Notes: generated by a model from the letters alone, not told the origin. Shown: positions 18,630 through 28,652, counted from the first letter of the stretch. The stretch is DNA of 64,000 nucleotides from Clostridium carboxidivorans P7 (GCF_001038625.1 NZ_CP011803.1:1488001-1552000); one strand, 5' to 3'. Translations and numbers: made by a program.

Positions 18630-20552
18630 ATGATGTTTAAATCCATGTTTACACCAATAAAAATTGGACCTATGACAGTTCCAAATCGTTTTGTAGTTTC
18701 ACCTATGGGAAACAATTTTGCAAATACAGATGGAACCATGAGTGACAAATCATTGGCCTATTATAGCAAACGAGCTCAAGGTGGTTTTGGATTAATAACT
18801 TTTGAAGCTACAGTTGTGCATAAAGAAGCTAAGGGAGGTCCTAGAAAACCTTGCTTATTTGATGATAGCACTGTGGAAAGCTTTAAACGTGTAATTGATG
18901 CTTGTCATGAAAATGGTGCAAAAATATCTATTCAACTTCAACATGCAGGACCTGAAGGTAATGCAAAGATTGCTGGATATCCATTGAAATCTGCTTCAGC
19001 AATACCATCAGCATTAGGACGTAATATACCTGAAGCTATGACTACTGAAGAGATTTATGAATTAATTGAAGCATATGGTGATGCAGCAGTACGTGCAAAG
19101 AAAGCTGGAGCTGATGCAGTAGAAGTACACTGTGCACATGGATATTTAATTAGTAGTTTTCTTTCTCCAAGAACAAACAAACGTGTAGATGAATTTGGAG
19201 GATGCTTTGAAAATAGAATGAGACTTCCTCGTCTAGTTATTGAAAATATTCGAAAAAAAGTTGGACATTCTATAGCTATTATATGCCGTATAAATTCTAG
19301 TGATGAAGTTGCAGGTGGATTAGATGTTCACGATAGTGCAGTAATTGCGGCTTACTTAGAAGAATGTGGTATTGATGGACTTCATGTTTCACGTGCTGTA
19401 CATCTTAAAGATGAGTATATGTGGGCACCTACAGTTATACATGGTGGCTTCAATGCTGAATTAGTTACAGAAATAAAAAGAGCGGTAAATATTCCTGTTA
19501 TTGTTGTAGGACGTTTTACAGAACCACATTATGCAGAAATATTAGTTCGCGAAGGAAGATGTGATTTAGTAGCTTTTGGACGTCAAAGTTTAGCTGATCC
19601 AGAAACACCTAACAAAGCTGCAGCTGGCTGCTTGGATGAATTAACTCCATGTATTGCTTGTCTACAGGGATGTGTTTGCAACATGTATCAAGGAAAGCCA
19701 ATTACTTGTCTTGTTAATCCACTACTTGGAAGAGAAGATGAATTAAAAGCAGCTGATACTAGTAAAAAAGTAGTAGTTGTTGGAGGCGGAGTTGGTGGTA
19801 TGCTTGCAGCATGGGTATGTGCTAAGAGAGGCCACGATGTAACATTGTTTGAAGCAACTGATACACTTGGTGGACAAATGCGTTTAGCAGCTTATCCTCC
19901 AGGAAAAGGTGATATTACAAATATGGTACGTAGTTACATCAACAAATGTAACAAATATGGTGTAAAAATCCAAATGAATACAAAGGTAACTCCTGAAATA
20001 ATATCAGAAGAAAAACCTGATGCAGTAGTTCTAGCTACAGGAGCAACACCACTTGTACTTCCAATACCAGGAATTAACGATTCTGGATTAATCCATGCAG
20101 TTGACCTTCTTGATGGAAAAGAAGCTTGTGGTAAAAAAGTTCTTGTTGTAGGAGGCGGTATGGTTGGATGTGAAACAGCTGCTTTCTTAGGAGAACTTGG
20201 ACATGATGTTACTGTTATAGAGCTTCGTGATGAAGTAGGAGCTGATGTAATATCAGAACATCGTAAATATTTAATGAAAGATTTTAATGAATATAAAATT
20301 AAAACTATTACAGGAGCAAAAGTTGCAAAATTCTTTGAAGGCGGTGTAGCTTATACACTTGCAGACGGTATAGAACAAAGTGCTTGTGGCTTTGATTCAG
20401 TAGTTCTTGCTATGGGATCACGTAACTACGATCCATTAAGTGAAGAAGTTAAGAAAGTTGTAAAAGAAACTTATGTTGTTGGAGATGCAACAAGAGCACG
20501 TAGAGCATTAGATGCAACAAAAGAAGCACTAGATGCAGCATTACAAATATAA
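18630..20552 (+). CDS. FadH-like NADH:flavin oxidoreductase (FMN/4Fe-4S/FAD), copy 2
   Basis: About 640 residues. The old-yellow-enzyme barrel (EVHCAHGYLISSFLSP, RVDEFGG) is followed by a Cys cluster CIACLQGCVC with a later Cys for 4Fe-4S, then FAD and NAD modules (GGGVGGMLAA; GGGMVGCETAA). Only distantly similar to copy 1 at 11425, so probably a different substrate. It lies between the dehydroshikimate dehydratase and ydiB copy 2 in one apparent operon. Reduction of a ring double bond of a dehydrated shikimate derivative is a plausible role (inference). The ATG at 18630 or 18633 fits AAGGATGAG (18614-18622) better than the ATG inside that site. Confidence 0.87.
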   Translation: MMFKSMFTPIKIGPMTVPNRFVVSPMGNNFANTDGTMSDKSLAYYSKRAQGGFGLITFEATVVHKEAKGGPRKPCLFDDSTVESFKRVIDACHENGAKISIQLQHAGPEGNAKIAGYPLKSASAIPSALGRNIPEAMTTEEIYELIEAYGDAAVRAKKAGADAVEVHCAHGYLISSFLSPRTNKRVDEFGGCFENRMRLPRLVIENIRKKVGHSIAIICRINSSDEVAGGLDVHDSAVIAAYLEECGIDGLHVSRAVHLKDEYMWAPTVIHGGFNAELVTEIKRAVNIPVIVVGRFTEPHYAEILVREGRCDLVAFGRQSLADPETPNKAAAGCLDELTPCIACLQGCVCNMYQGKPITCLVNPLLGREDELKAADTSKKVVVVGGGVGGMLAAWVCAKRGHDVTLFEATDTLGGQMRLAAYPPGKGDITNMVRSYINKCNKYGVKIQMNTKVTPEIISEEKPDAVVLATGATPLVLPIPGINDSGLIHAVDLLDGKEACGKKVLVVGGGMVGCETAAFLGELGHDVTVIELRDEVGADVISEHRKYLMKDFNEYKIKTITGAKVAKFFEGGVAYTLADGIEQSACGFDSVVLAMGSRNYDPLSEEVKKVVKETYVVGDATRARRALDATKEALDAALQI

Positions 20553-20589
20553 TGCTATAGCACTATAACAATTTTAGGGGGCTCACATT

Positions 20590-21459
20590 ATGGAAAAAAG
20601 AATTTCAGGAACAACAGCTTTATATAGTTTAATAGGTACACCAGTAGGACATTCAGGATCTCCTGCTATGTATAATTACAGCTTTCAAAAGTTAGGAGTG
20701 GATTCTGCATATTTAGCCTTTGATATTTCTCTAGAAAAAGTTCCTGATGCTATTGCAGCCATGAAGACTTTAAATATTAAAGGATCAAATGTTACAATGC
20801 CATGTAAGAGTGAAGTAGTTAAATATATGGATGAGTTATCTCCAGCTGCTCGTATAGTAGGAGCAGTAAATACTATTGTTAACAACAATGGCAAATTAAC
20901 TGGAAATATTACAGATGGAGTTGGATTTGTACGCAGCTTAAAAGAAAATGGAGTAGATGTAAAAGGTAAAAATATAACTATTATTGGTGCAGGTGGTGCT
21001 GCAACAGCTATTCAAGTACAATGTGCTTTAGATGGAGCTAAGGAAATTTCCATATTTAATATAAAGGATGATTTCTATAAAAGAGCTGAAGAAACTATTG
21101 AAAAATTAAAGCAAGAAGTACCACAGTGCGTTGTAGAGTTATATGACTTAGAAGATAGACAAAAACTTAGAGAAAAAATTGCATCTTCTAATATTTTAGT
21201 AAATGCAACAAAAGTAGGAATGCATCCTCATGAAGATGAATCTCCAATAAAGGATAATGCAGTTTTTAGAAAAGATTTAGTTGTATCAGATACAGTATAT
21301 AATCCAAAACAAACAAAGTTTTTAAAAGATGCTGAAGCTGTTGGATGCAAGACAGTAGATGGTACAGGAATGTTATTATGGCAAGGAGCGGAAGCTTTCA
21401 AGTTATATACTGGATTAGAAATGCCAGCAAAAGAAGTTGAGGAATTATACTTTAAGTAG
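20590..21459 (+). CDS. ydiB: YdiB-type quinate/shikimate dehydrogenase, copy 2
   Basis: 289 residues of the same subfamily as copies 1 and 3 but clearly diverged from both. Substrate-site motifs are GHSGSPAMYN and VTMPCK (Lys73). Asp109 lies in NITD, again Ile in place of the usual Asn. The nucleotide loop is GAGGAATA, and the protein ends with DGTGMLLWQGAEAFKLYTG as in YdiB. Preceded by an AGGGGG site. Downstream of the flavin reductase by 37 bases, same operon. Confidence 0.88.
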   Translation: MEKRISGTTALYSLIGTPVGHSGSPAMYNYSFQKLGVDSAYLAFDISLEKVPDAIAAMKTLNIKGSNVTMPCKSEVVKYMDELSPAARIVGAVNTIVNNNGKLTGNITDGVGFVRSLKENGVDVKGKNITIIGAGGAATAIQVQCALDGAKEISIFNIKDDFYKRAEETIEKLKQEVPQCVVELYDLEDRQKLREKIASSNILVNATKVGMHPHEDESPIKDNAVFRKDLVVSDTVYNPKQTKFLKDAEAVGCKTVDGTGMLLWQGAEAFKLYTGLEMPAKEVEELYFK

Positions 21460-21481
21460 TGGCTAACATTTAATATCCAAA

Positions 21482-21507
21482 TGGGTTGGATTTAAAAATC
21501 CAACCCA
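21482..21507 (+). terminator. Hairpin after ydiB copy 2, repeated after copy 3
   Basis: TGGGTTGGATT pairs with AATCCAACCCA. No T run follows. The same hairpin with similar 3' flanking DNA (AAAAAGTTAATA then TTAACAAAAAAAG) occurs at 29581-29606 after ydiB copy 3, so the intergenic segment has been duplicated with the gene. It may be a processing or partial termination site between ydiB and the transporter. Confidence 0.5.
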
Positions 21508-21647
21508 ATTGTTAAAAGGTAAAAAGTTAATAAATTAACAAAAAAAGTATATAAAAATTAACAACAAGTTATGGACGGAATTTTAATATATAAAAATATG
21601 CTCTTAATTAATAAAACTTTTAGATGAAGAATGAGAGGAGAAAAGAA

Positions 21648-22847
21648 ATGAATAATAAAAAATATTATCCAACGGCCTTAGCATTGTATTTCACCTATTT
21701 TGTACATGGTATTGGGGTATCAATTTTAGGACAGTATAAAAAGGATTTTGCTACTGCTTGGGGAGGACATATTTTAGCTAATGGTAGTGTTGATGTAAGT
21801 ATAGTACTTGCTGTTATTGCTGCACTTGGACTAGGACGTCTTATTGGATATCCTTTTTCAGGACCTATTTCAGATAAGTTCGGAAGAAGAGTTTCAGGAT
21901 TAATTGGTATAGTACTTTATGTATGTTACTTCTTTGGTCTTATAGCAGCACCAAATATGTATGTTGCTTATATATTTGCACTAATCGGTGGTGCAGCTAA
22001 TGCATTTTTGGATACCTGTGTTACTCCATCATGTTTAGAGATTTTTGTAAATTCTGGTGATGTTGCTAACATGTTTACTAAGTTCTCTATATCTATATCT
22101 CAGTTTTTACTTCCATTTATGATAGGTATTGTTTCAGCAAATCATATGACTTATAAAACTATTTTTATTGTAACAGGCATTTTACTTGCTATAGATGGTA
22201 TCTTAATTGCATTTATGCCTTTCCCTCCAATGAATACTAGTGCTAAAAGTGATAAGCCTAAGGAAGAAAAGATGAAATTTACACCAACTAGTATTGCAGT
22301 TATTCTTATTGGTTTTACATGTACATCTACATTCCAATTATGGTTAAACTGTAACCAGGAATTAGGAAAGTTATATGGTCTTGCTAAACCAGCTCAAATT
22401 CAATCATATTATGCAATGGGATCAATGGTTGCAGTACTTGTAACAGCAGCCCTAGTAAAGGAATTCCTTAAACCAGTTAAAGTACTTGTTCTTTATCCTT
22501 TACTTTCCACAATAATGCTTTTGATTATATACTTTGTACAAACCCCAACTATTTGTTTAATAGGCGGATTTGTAATTGGATTTTCAGCAGCAGGTGGAGT
22601 ACTTCAGTTAGCTGTATCTACAGCAAACTCAATGTTTCCAGCAAATAAAGGTAAAATTACTTCTATAGTTATGCTTGCATCTAGTGCAGCAAACTATATT
22701 ATCTTAAATGCTGCTGGTGCTATAACAAAATCTGGTGGCACAAATGGACCAAAATATGTAGTTTTATTTAATGTAGTAATTACTGTTATTGGTGTAATAC
22801 TAGCTTTATATGTAAACAGACAATATGCAAAACATGCAGTAGCATAA
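21648..22847 (+). CDS. MFS transporter of the shikimate/quinate cluster
   Basis: 399 residues with about twelve hydrophobic segments and a central basic loop (residues ~185-205). The major facilitator signature SDKFGRR lies between helices 2 and 3. It is not close to the other three MFS proteins nearby. Position after LysR-quiC-reductase-ydiB suggests import of shikimate, quinate or a related acid; direction and substrate are inferred. The ATG at 21648 is chosen for its GAGAGGAG site; an upstream in-frame ATG overlaps less suitable sequence. Confidence 0.82.
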   Translation: MNNKKYYPTALALYFTYFVHGIGVSILGQYKKDFATAWGGHILANGSVDVSIVLAVIAALGLGRLIGYPFSGPISDKFGRRVSGLIGIVLYVCYFFGLIAAPNMYVAYIFALIGGAANAFLDTCVTPSCLEIFVNSGDVANMFTKFSISISQFLLPFMIGIVSANHMTYKTIFIVTGILLAIDGILIAFMPFPPMNTSAKSDKPKEEKMKFTPTSIAVILIGFTCTSTFQLWLNCNQELGKLYGLAKPAQIQSYYAMGSMVAVLVTAALVKEFLKPVKVLVLYPLLSTIMLLIIYFVQTPTICLIGGFVIGFSAAGGVLQLAVSTANSMFPANKGKITSIVMLASSAANYIILNAAGAITKSGGTNGPKYVVLFNVVITVIGVILALYVNRQYAKHAVA

Positions 22848-22868
22848 TAGAATAGAACATACTAAGTA

Positions 22869-22906
22869 AACTTAATTGCAGATATTATAATATCTGCAAT
22901 TAAGTT
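22869..22906 (+). terminator. 18-bp perfect hairpin after the MFS gene
   Basis: Arms of 18 bases (22869-22886 and 22889-22906) are perfectly complementary with almost no loop; no T run follows directly. Probable end of the quiC operon. Confidence 0.65.
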
Positions 22907-23311
22907 ACATCTATTTCTTGAAAAATAATTGTTTGAAAATTATGGATTTTGAATTGTGAAAGTTAAAATTAACTCAATCACGCTTAGTAAGAATATATTA
23001 ATAGTAAGGGAACAACATAAAGTTAGTAATTTAAAAGAATCAACTAGAAAGATGATTTTTATTATTGAGTACATAGTTGTTTTAACAGCATTTTTTATAA
23101 ATTGCTTTTTAGATTGCTTTATAAGCGAAAAGAATATGTTAAGTATAGAACTTTATAATCAATTTGAGTATGTATCTATGATAAGAATATTACTTATATG
23201 CAAAAGGAATGGTAAAAGGTGGACGGAATAGTTATTCTTACATGCTGTATGTTAACTTTTAAATTATTGAAAATATAAATTATGAAAAATAATTTATACA
23301 GGAGGGGAAAA
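22907..23311. other. Gene-poor spacer before the second MFS gene
   Basis: 405 bases. A GTG-initiated 91-codon frame (22956-23231) has no ribosome binding site and no recognisable product, so I do not call it a gene. The first 15 bases of that frame match the repeat fragment at 44586. The last ~60 bases (TGTTAACTTTTAAATTATT...) resemble the DNA just upstream of the next MFS gene (24812-24835), a second sign of duplication of control regions. Confidence 0.4.
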
Positions 23312-24622
23312 ATGATGGAAGTAATTGAGGAGAAAGAAAAAAGCAAGGCAACTGGAAAAAGGTGGTTTATACTACTGTTAGTGTGTGTAATAACGTTTGT
23401 AAATTATCTTGATAGGGCGAATTTATCGGTAGCATCAACATCAATATCAAAGGAATTTGCATTAAATCCTGCTGTAATGGGATTGATATTTTCAGCTATG
23501 AGCTGGGCATATACTTGTATGCAAATTCCATGTGGGTGGTTTCTTGATACATTTGGACCTAGGTTAGTATATGGAATTGCTCTTTTAGGCTGGTCTTTAG
23601 TTACAGGAATTATGTCCTTAGCTTCTGGAGTAAGTAGTTTGATAGCTTGCCGTATTGGTCTTGGCTTTTTCGAAGCACCAGCTTTTCCAGCAAATAATCG
23701 TATTGTTACTACTTGGTTTCCGTCTCACGAACGTGGCTTGGCAATTGGAGCTTATACTGGCTCGGAATATGTAGGACTTGCACTTTGCACTCCAATTCTT
23801 ACATGGCTTTTGGTAACGTTTGGCTGGAGATCCATTTTCATTACTACCGGTGTACTTGGGGTATTATGCTTTATAGGTTGGATTGCTTTTTATCATGATC
23901 CTGCTTCTGCAAAAGGCGTTAATAAAGCAGAACTTGACCTCATTAAAAATGGGGGTGGACTTTCTGACACTATAAAAGAGAAGAGAAAGATTAGCTTGAG
24001 AGAATTAAAGTATCTTTTTAGTAATAGACAATTGTGGGGCATGTATATAGGTGGATTTTCAATTGCTTCGATATTATTCTTTTTTATGACATGGTTTCCA
24101 TCTTATCTTGTAAATGAAAAACATATGGCTATATTGAAATTTGGTATATATGGTGCAATACCATATTTTGCAGCTATTGCTGGCGTATTTGTAGCTGGAA
24201 GATGGTCTGATTGGATGCTTTCAAAAGGACTTAGCATGAGTATATCTCGTAAGATGCCTGTTATTATTGGTTTGTTACTATCAGCTATGATTATAGGTGG
24301 TAATTATACAAATAATATTAGTCTTGTTATAACTTTTATGTGTATTGGTTTCTTTGGACAAGGTATGGCATCAACTGTTTCTTGGGCACTTCTTTCCGAA
24401 ATAATGCCAAAGAATTTAGTAGGTTTATGCGGAGCTACTTATAATTTTATAACTAATATGGGAGGAGCATTATCGCCTCTTATAGTTGGCTATCTAATCG
24501 CTAGAACTGGTTCATATTCTTCAGCATTGGTTTTCATATCAATTATGGGTATTATAGGTGCTGTATCTTATATATTTATAATTGGAAAACCTGAACGTAT
24601 TATAATTTCTGAACAGGAATAG
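23312..24622 (+). CDS. MFS transporter, anion:cation symporter (ACS) type, copy 1
   Basis: 436 residues, about twelve membrane helices, with the ACS-family start FVNYLDRANLSVA and a central cytoplasmic loop. ACS members import sugar acids and other organic anions with protons, fitting shikimate, quinate or a related hydroxy acid. Very similar along its whole length to the MFS at 29833, so the two are recent paralogues. GGAGGGG (23301-23306) sets the ATG at 23312. Confidence 0.87.
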   Translation: MMEVIEEKEKSKATGKRWFILLLVCVITFVNYLDRANLSVASTSISKEFALNPAVMGLIFSAMSWAYTCMQIPCGWFLDTFGPRLVYGIALLGWSLVTGIMSLASGVSSLIACRIGLGFFEAPAFPANNRIVTTWFPSHERGLAIGAYTGSEYVGLALCTPILTWLLVTFGWRSIFITTGVLGVLCFIGWIAFYHDPASAKGVNKAELDLIKNGGGLSDTIKEKRKISLRELKYLFSNRQLWGMYIGGFSIASILFFFMTWFPSYLVNEKHMAILKFGIYGAIPYFAAIAGVFVAGRWSDWMLSKGLSMSISRKMPVIIGLLLSAMIIGGNYTNNISLVITFMCIGFFGQGMASTVSWALLSEIMPKNLVGLCGATYNFITNMGGALSPLIVGYLIARTGSYSSALVFISIMGIIGAVSYIFIIGKPERIIISEQE

Positions 24623-24875
24623 GTGTGTTGATGGCAATAATTGTTAACATTCGTCATCGTAAAGTTTTCGGCACTTTATCTAAAGAGTAAATGTTTAAAT
24701 TTTAGTTATTTTATCTATAAAACACCATCATATTCATGACAAGTATTTTATCTATGTGTAAAATGTTTTGGCAAAAAGTGAGTATGATGGTTATTCGCAT
24801 AGATTATATGTTAATTTTTAAATTATTAAAAAATATGAACCATATCGTAAATTATTCAGTAAGGGGGAGTATATT

Positions 24876-26204
24876 ATGGAAACTTCAACAAAAAAAATAC
24901 CTGGGGCAAGATGGATGTATATTTTGCCAGTATGCTTTATTACAACTTTTTTCTACTTTATGGACAGGCAAATTATAAGTATAGCGCTGCCAGGAGGTCT
25001 TCAAAAGGGACTTGCTTTAAATTCTACAATGGCAGGTTTAGTGGCAGGAGTTTTTTCTATTGGTGTATTATTTCTTTCTGTGCCAGCTGGACAGCTAGCT
25101 CAAAAGGGAAAAGTTAAAAAATTTGTTTCACTTTGTATTGCTGGATGGAGTATATTTACTATACTTACTGGATTCGTTCAAACTGGTTGGCAATTAGTAG
25201 CAGTTAGATTTGTTATTGGATTTTTTGAAGGTGCATTTTCTCCTGCAATTACTACTATATTTACATTCTGGTTTCCAGATAAAGATGGAGAACGAAACAG
25301 AGCAAATTCAACTTATTTTACAGCAATTTCAATAGCAGCAGTTTCTATGGGACCTATTGGAGGAACTCTTATACAATTTTATGGATGGAGAAGTTTATTT
25401 ATAATACTTGGTTTATTAAGTTTAGTAGGTTGTGCTCTATGGCAATTTTTTATTTTTGATAGACCTGAACAGGCAAAATGGTTGAGCAAAGAAGAAAGAG
25501 AGTATATAGAAACAACTATACAACAAGAACGTGAAGAAGCTAAAAAAGTAGCAGGAAATGTTGAAGTAAAAAGTGAAAAATTACCTTTAGGAATTTTATT
25601 ACGTAACAAATATGTATGGAGTTTATGTATTGTAGGTTTTACTGTAAATATAGGTCAATTTGGTTATACTATTTGGATGCCTACAATGATTAAAGCTATT
25701 ACGAAAACTAATATTTTAAATGTAGGATTTATATCTATAGTACCAAATATTTTTACAGTAATTGGTCTTTGGGCGTGGACTTATATTGCAACTAAGGTGA
25801 AAAATAGAAGACTTACTACAGGTTTGCCTCTTATTATGTTTGCAGCATCTCTGCTAATAGCTAATTTTGCAGGAGGTACATTAACTCCAGTAGCTGAGAT
25901 TGGATTATTATGTCTTGTCAGCATATTTGTACAAGGACATATGCCAAGCTATTATTCAATACCATCTCTTGTGCTAGTAAAGGAACTTGATGGTCCAGCA
26001 AGAGGTATGATGGCTGTTGCTATGGGTTTAGGATCATTTGTTGGTCCATATGCAGTGGGCTATTTTATTACATTAACTGGTTCATCAAAAGCTGGAATGT
26101 ACTTTTTAACAGCTATGCTTATAATTGGAGGTTTATCTACATTAATATTACCAAAGAATATGGTAGCAAATCCTTCTGGTTCTAAACAGGGAGAAGCTTC
26201 TTAA
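24876..26204 (+). CDS. MFS transporter, ACS type, more distant paralogue
   Basis: 442 residues and about twelve helices; the N-terminus reads FYFMDRQIISIALPG, the ACS counterpart of NYLDRANLSVA. Residues ~190-225 form a charged loop. GGGGGAG precedes the ATG. It is followed by two esterase genes, so the substrate may be an ester or a product of ester cleavage (inference). The 253-base spacer before it holds a dyad (ACCATCATA/TATGATGGT, 24724-24791) of unknown role. Confidence 0.85.
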   Translation: METSTKKIPGARWMYILPVCFITTFFYFMDRQIISIALPGGLQKGLALNSTMAGLVAGVFSIGVLFLSVPAGQLAQKGKVKKFVSLCIAGWSIFTILTGFVQTGWQLVAVRFVIGFFEGAFSPAITTIFTFWFPDKDGERNRANSTYFTAISIAAVSMGPIGGTLIQFYGWRSLFIILGLLSLVGCALWQFFIFDRPEQAKWLSKEEREYIETTIQQEREEAKKVAGNVEVKSEKLPLGILLRNKYVWSLCIVGFTVNIGQFGYTIWMPTMIKAITKTNILNVGFISIVPNIFTVIGLWAWTYIATKVKNRRLTTGLPLIMFAASLLIANFAGGTLTPVAEIGLLCLVSIFVQGHMPSYYSIPSLVLVKELDGPARGMMAVAMGLGSFVGPYAVGYFITLTGSSKAGMYFLTAMLIIGGLSTLILPKNMVANPSGSKQGEAS

Positions 26205-26297
26205 AATGTTTAATAGTTATTGATAAATCTAATTATTAATTGTTAACTAAGTATTTATGGTATTTACTAAAATATTACTATTTAGGAGGAAGTTATT

Positions 26298-27254
26298 ATG
26301 GATAGAAATGATGCAATTGGTAGGGAAGTATCAAATGAAGCACTTTTAATGCTTGATGTAGAAAAGGTTTTTGAGAAAACTTATTTGGATATTTCATATG
26401 CTAACGAAAGTAAACATCAAAAAATGGATATAATTATTCCAAATGAAGGCGAAGGACCATTTCCGGTAGTTATTAATATTCATGGAGGTGCATGGTTCTT
26501 TGGAGATAAGAGAAATGTGCATACAAGATCAAGTATCCAGTTGGCTTTTAAAGGATATGCTGTTGCAACTATCAATTACAGGTTAAGTGGTGATGCAAAA
26601 TGGCCAGCACAAATATATGATTGTAAGGCAGCTGTAAGGTTTTTAAGAGCAAATGCAGCTAAGTACAATATAAAAACAGATAAAATTGGAGTTATAGGTA
26701 ATTCATCAGGAGGACATCTTGCTGGAGTTATGGCAGCTACAAATGGATGTCCTGAATATGAAAATTTATCAATGGGAAATTCAGAATATTCTAGTGATGT
26801 ACAAGCTGTAGCAACATGGTATGGAATTTTTGATTTTATCAATATGGAAAATCATAAAAAGCAACTTGTTAAAGTAGGAGAAACTTATAAAGGTGAAGAT
26901 GATGGTGTTTTAGATCGTCTAATGGGATGCAGCATAAAAGGAAATGAAGATAAATATGCTGCTGCATCTCCAATTTACCAAATGAGCAAAAATATGCCTC
27001 CAATGTTAATTCAGCAGGGGACATCTGATAAAGTAGTACCATATCTACAAGCAATTGATTTCTTTAACAAGTATATAAAATTTTGTGGAGATGAAAATGT
27101 GCATATTGATATATTAGAAGGAGCTATTCATGGCGATGATGCTTTTAGGACTAATGAAAATATGTATAAAGTTCTTAAATTTATGGATAAGTATATTATG
27201 GAAAGTCAAGATAGATCATATGGAGAAATTCCTGAAATTCCATTAGTTAAATAA
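26298..27254 (+). CDS. Alpha/beta hydrolase (carboxylesterase-like)
   Basis: 318 residues. The oxyanion motif NIHGGAWFFG, nucleophile elbow GNSSGG, a late Asp in TSDKVVPY and His in GAIHGDD complete a Ser-Asp-His triad typical of BD-FAE/esterase family proteins. No signal peptide, so cytoplasmic. Preceded by TTAGGAGG. It sits between an ACS transporter and another esterase in the shikimate/quinate block; hydrolysis of an imported quinate or shikimate ester is an inference. Confidence 0.82.
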   Translation: MDRNDAIGREVSNEALLMLDVEKVFEKTYLDISYANESKHQKMDIIIPNEGEGPFPVVINIHGGAWFFGDKRNVHTRSSIQLAFKGYAVATINYRLSGDAKWPAQIYDCKAAVRFLRANAAKYNIKTDKIGVIGNSSGGHLAGVMAATNGCPEYENLSMGNSEYSSDVQAVATWYGIFDFINMENHKKQLVKVGETYKGEDDGVLDRLMGCSIKGNEDKYAAASPIYQMSKNMPPMLIQQGTSDKVVPYLQAIDFFNKYIKFCGDENVHIDILEGAIHGDDAFRTNENMYKVLKFMDKYIMESQDRSYGEIPEIPLVK

Positions 27255-27288
27255 ATATTAAAAGCTATTGCATAAGGAGTGATACATA

Positions 27289-28200
27289 ATGAAAGTAAAA
27301 TTGCATCCTGAATATGAAGTTTTAGGAAATCTTCCAACTGATGTAAAAGAAGTAAATAAAATAATTGAACCATTTAAACATTGTGATATACCAGATGATA
27401 TAGAAATATATGACTCAAAAGTACCTGGCATAGAGGGTGAACCTGATGTGCCAATAAGAGTTTATAGAAAAAAGGGAAGTTCTAAAGCTCCATTGCTTTT
27501 AGGCATACATGGAGGAGGATTTGTAGCTGGAAATATCGATAATGACAATGTGCGTGACATAGGCTTTGTAGAAAATGTGCCATGTACTGTTATTTCTGTA
27601 GATTACAGATTGGCTCCTAAGCATATTTTTCCTGCACAACTTAACGATTGTCTTGCTGTATTAACCTATGCACATGATCATCCAGAGGAGTTTGGAATAG
27701 ATCCTGAAAAAATAGCGATATTTGGAACAAGCGCTGGAGGTGCAATTGCAGCAGGTCTTTGCTTATATTTACGTGATCATAATGGTCCTAAAATTTCAAT
27801 GCAAATTTTAAATTTTCCAGCTCTTGATTATTTAGCAAATACCACTTCAGCTACTCAACTTTTTGATGATGTACCTATGGTTAGAGGAAATGGTTTATCT
27901 GATGTATGGAGATTGTATCTTGGTGGTTTTAATGGAACCCAGCCTTCATATTATGCAGTTCCTGCTTTAGCAAGAGATTTATCTGGATTGCCAGCTACAT
28001 TTGTTGTTACACTGGAATATGATCCACTTCGTGACGAAGGAATAGATTATGCTAGAAGATTGATGGAGTTTTCAGTACCTACAGAACTGTATAGTTTGCC
28101 ACGTGTTTGTCATGGCTATGATATGGTACCTGGTTCTTTGACATTATGGATAAGAGAAGGAATGTATAATTCCCTTAGACGAGAATTTAACATATTATAA
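27289..28200 (+). CDS. Alpha/beta hydrolase, hormone-sensitive-lipase type
   Basis: 303 residues. HGGGFVAGN (the HGGG oxyanion motif), GTSAGGA (serine elbow), DPLRDEG (acid) and CHGYDMV (histidine) are the hallmarks of the HSL or family IV esterases. Cytoplasmic. Preceded by AAGGAG and 34 bases after the other hydrolase, so co-transcribed. Likely an esterase on a small aromatic or alicyclic ester; substrate unknown. Confidence 0.85.
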   Translation: MKVKLHPEYEVLGNLPTDVKEVNKIIEPFKHCDIPDDIEIYDSKVPGIEGEPDVPIRVYRKKGSSKAPLLLGIHGGGFVAGNIDNDNVRDIGFVENVPCTVISVDYRLAPKHIFPAQLNDCLAVLTYAHDHPEEFGIDPEKIAIFGTSAGGAIAAGLCLYLRDHNGPKISMQILNFPALDYLANTTSATQLFDDVPMVRGNGLSDVWRLYLGGFNGTQPSYYAVPALARDLSGLPATFVVTLEYDPLRDEGIDYARRLMEFSVPTELYSLPRVCHGYDMVPGSLTLWIREGMYNSLRREFNIL

Positions 28201-28284
28201 TTTCGAATTAGTATGATTTTAGATTAGGTAAAACTATTTGTAAACAAATAATAATTGTTCAAAAAAATATGAAAACATGTAATG

Positions 28285-28321
28285 AAAAGATGGTTTCTAA
28301 GTTGATTAGAAATCATCTTTT
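28285..28321 (+). terminator. Intrinsic terminator after the esterase pair
   Basis: AAAAGATGGTTTCTAA pairs with TTAGAAATCATCTTTT (one mismatch), ending in five T residues. Confidence 0.8.
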
Positions 28322-28652
28322 TGCATAATATAAAATTTTTTGTCCCAAAATAAGGAATAATTATGAAGGGTATTACAATACATAGAAAAAAGCTATTAAT
28401 AATTATAAAAATATGTATTAGAATTGTTAAAATATAAATAGTATAATATAAACACAAAATGTTAAAAAAATAACTATATATTAAATGGTGAATAATGATA
28501 GTAAAGAATACTTTTTGTAAAGTTGCTTATTTAAAAATTATATAAAATAATTATTTATATCCTTTAAGATAACGATTACTAGAGGTTTATATTAATTTAG
28601 TGACTGATTACAATAATATATAAAAATTTTAAATTTAAAGGAGAGAATTATT
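28322..28652. promoter_or_regulatory. Control region of ydiB copy 3, duplicate of the aroD control region
   Basis: Blocks at 28393-28431 and 28564-28580 match the DNA upstream of aroD (14485-14523 and 14681-14697), and TGTTAAAAAAATAACTA is also shared. The spacing of the blocks is similar in the two places. Thus copy 3 seems to carry the promoter that serves aroD-ydiB elsewhere, with aroD lost. Confidence 0.55.

Noticed and set aside
22956..23231. 91-codon ORF between MFS genes
   Set aside because: GTG start without ribosome binding site, no recognisable family, and its first bases coincide with a dispersed repeat.
24736..24978. 80-codon ORF overlapping the start of the MFS gene at 24876
   Set aside because: No ribosome binding site, and it runs into the well-supported transporter in another frame.
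28224..28457. 77-codon minus-strand ORF
   Set aside because: It spans a terminator and a duplicated control region, and its Ile/Phe-rich content follows from AT-rich DNA.
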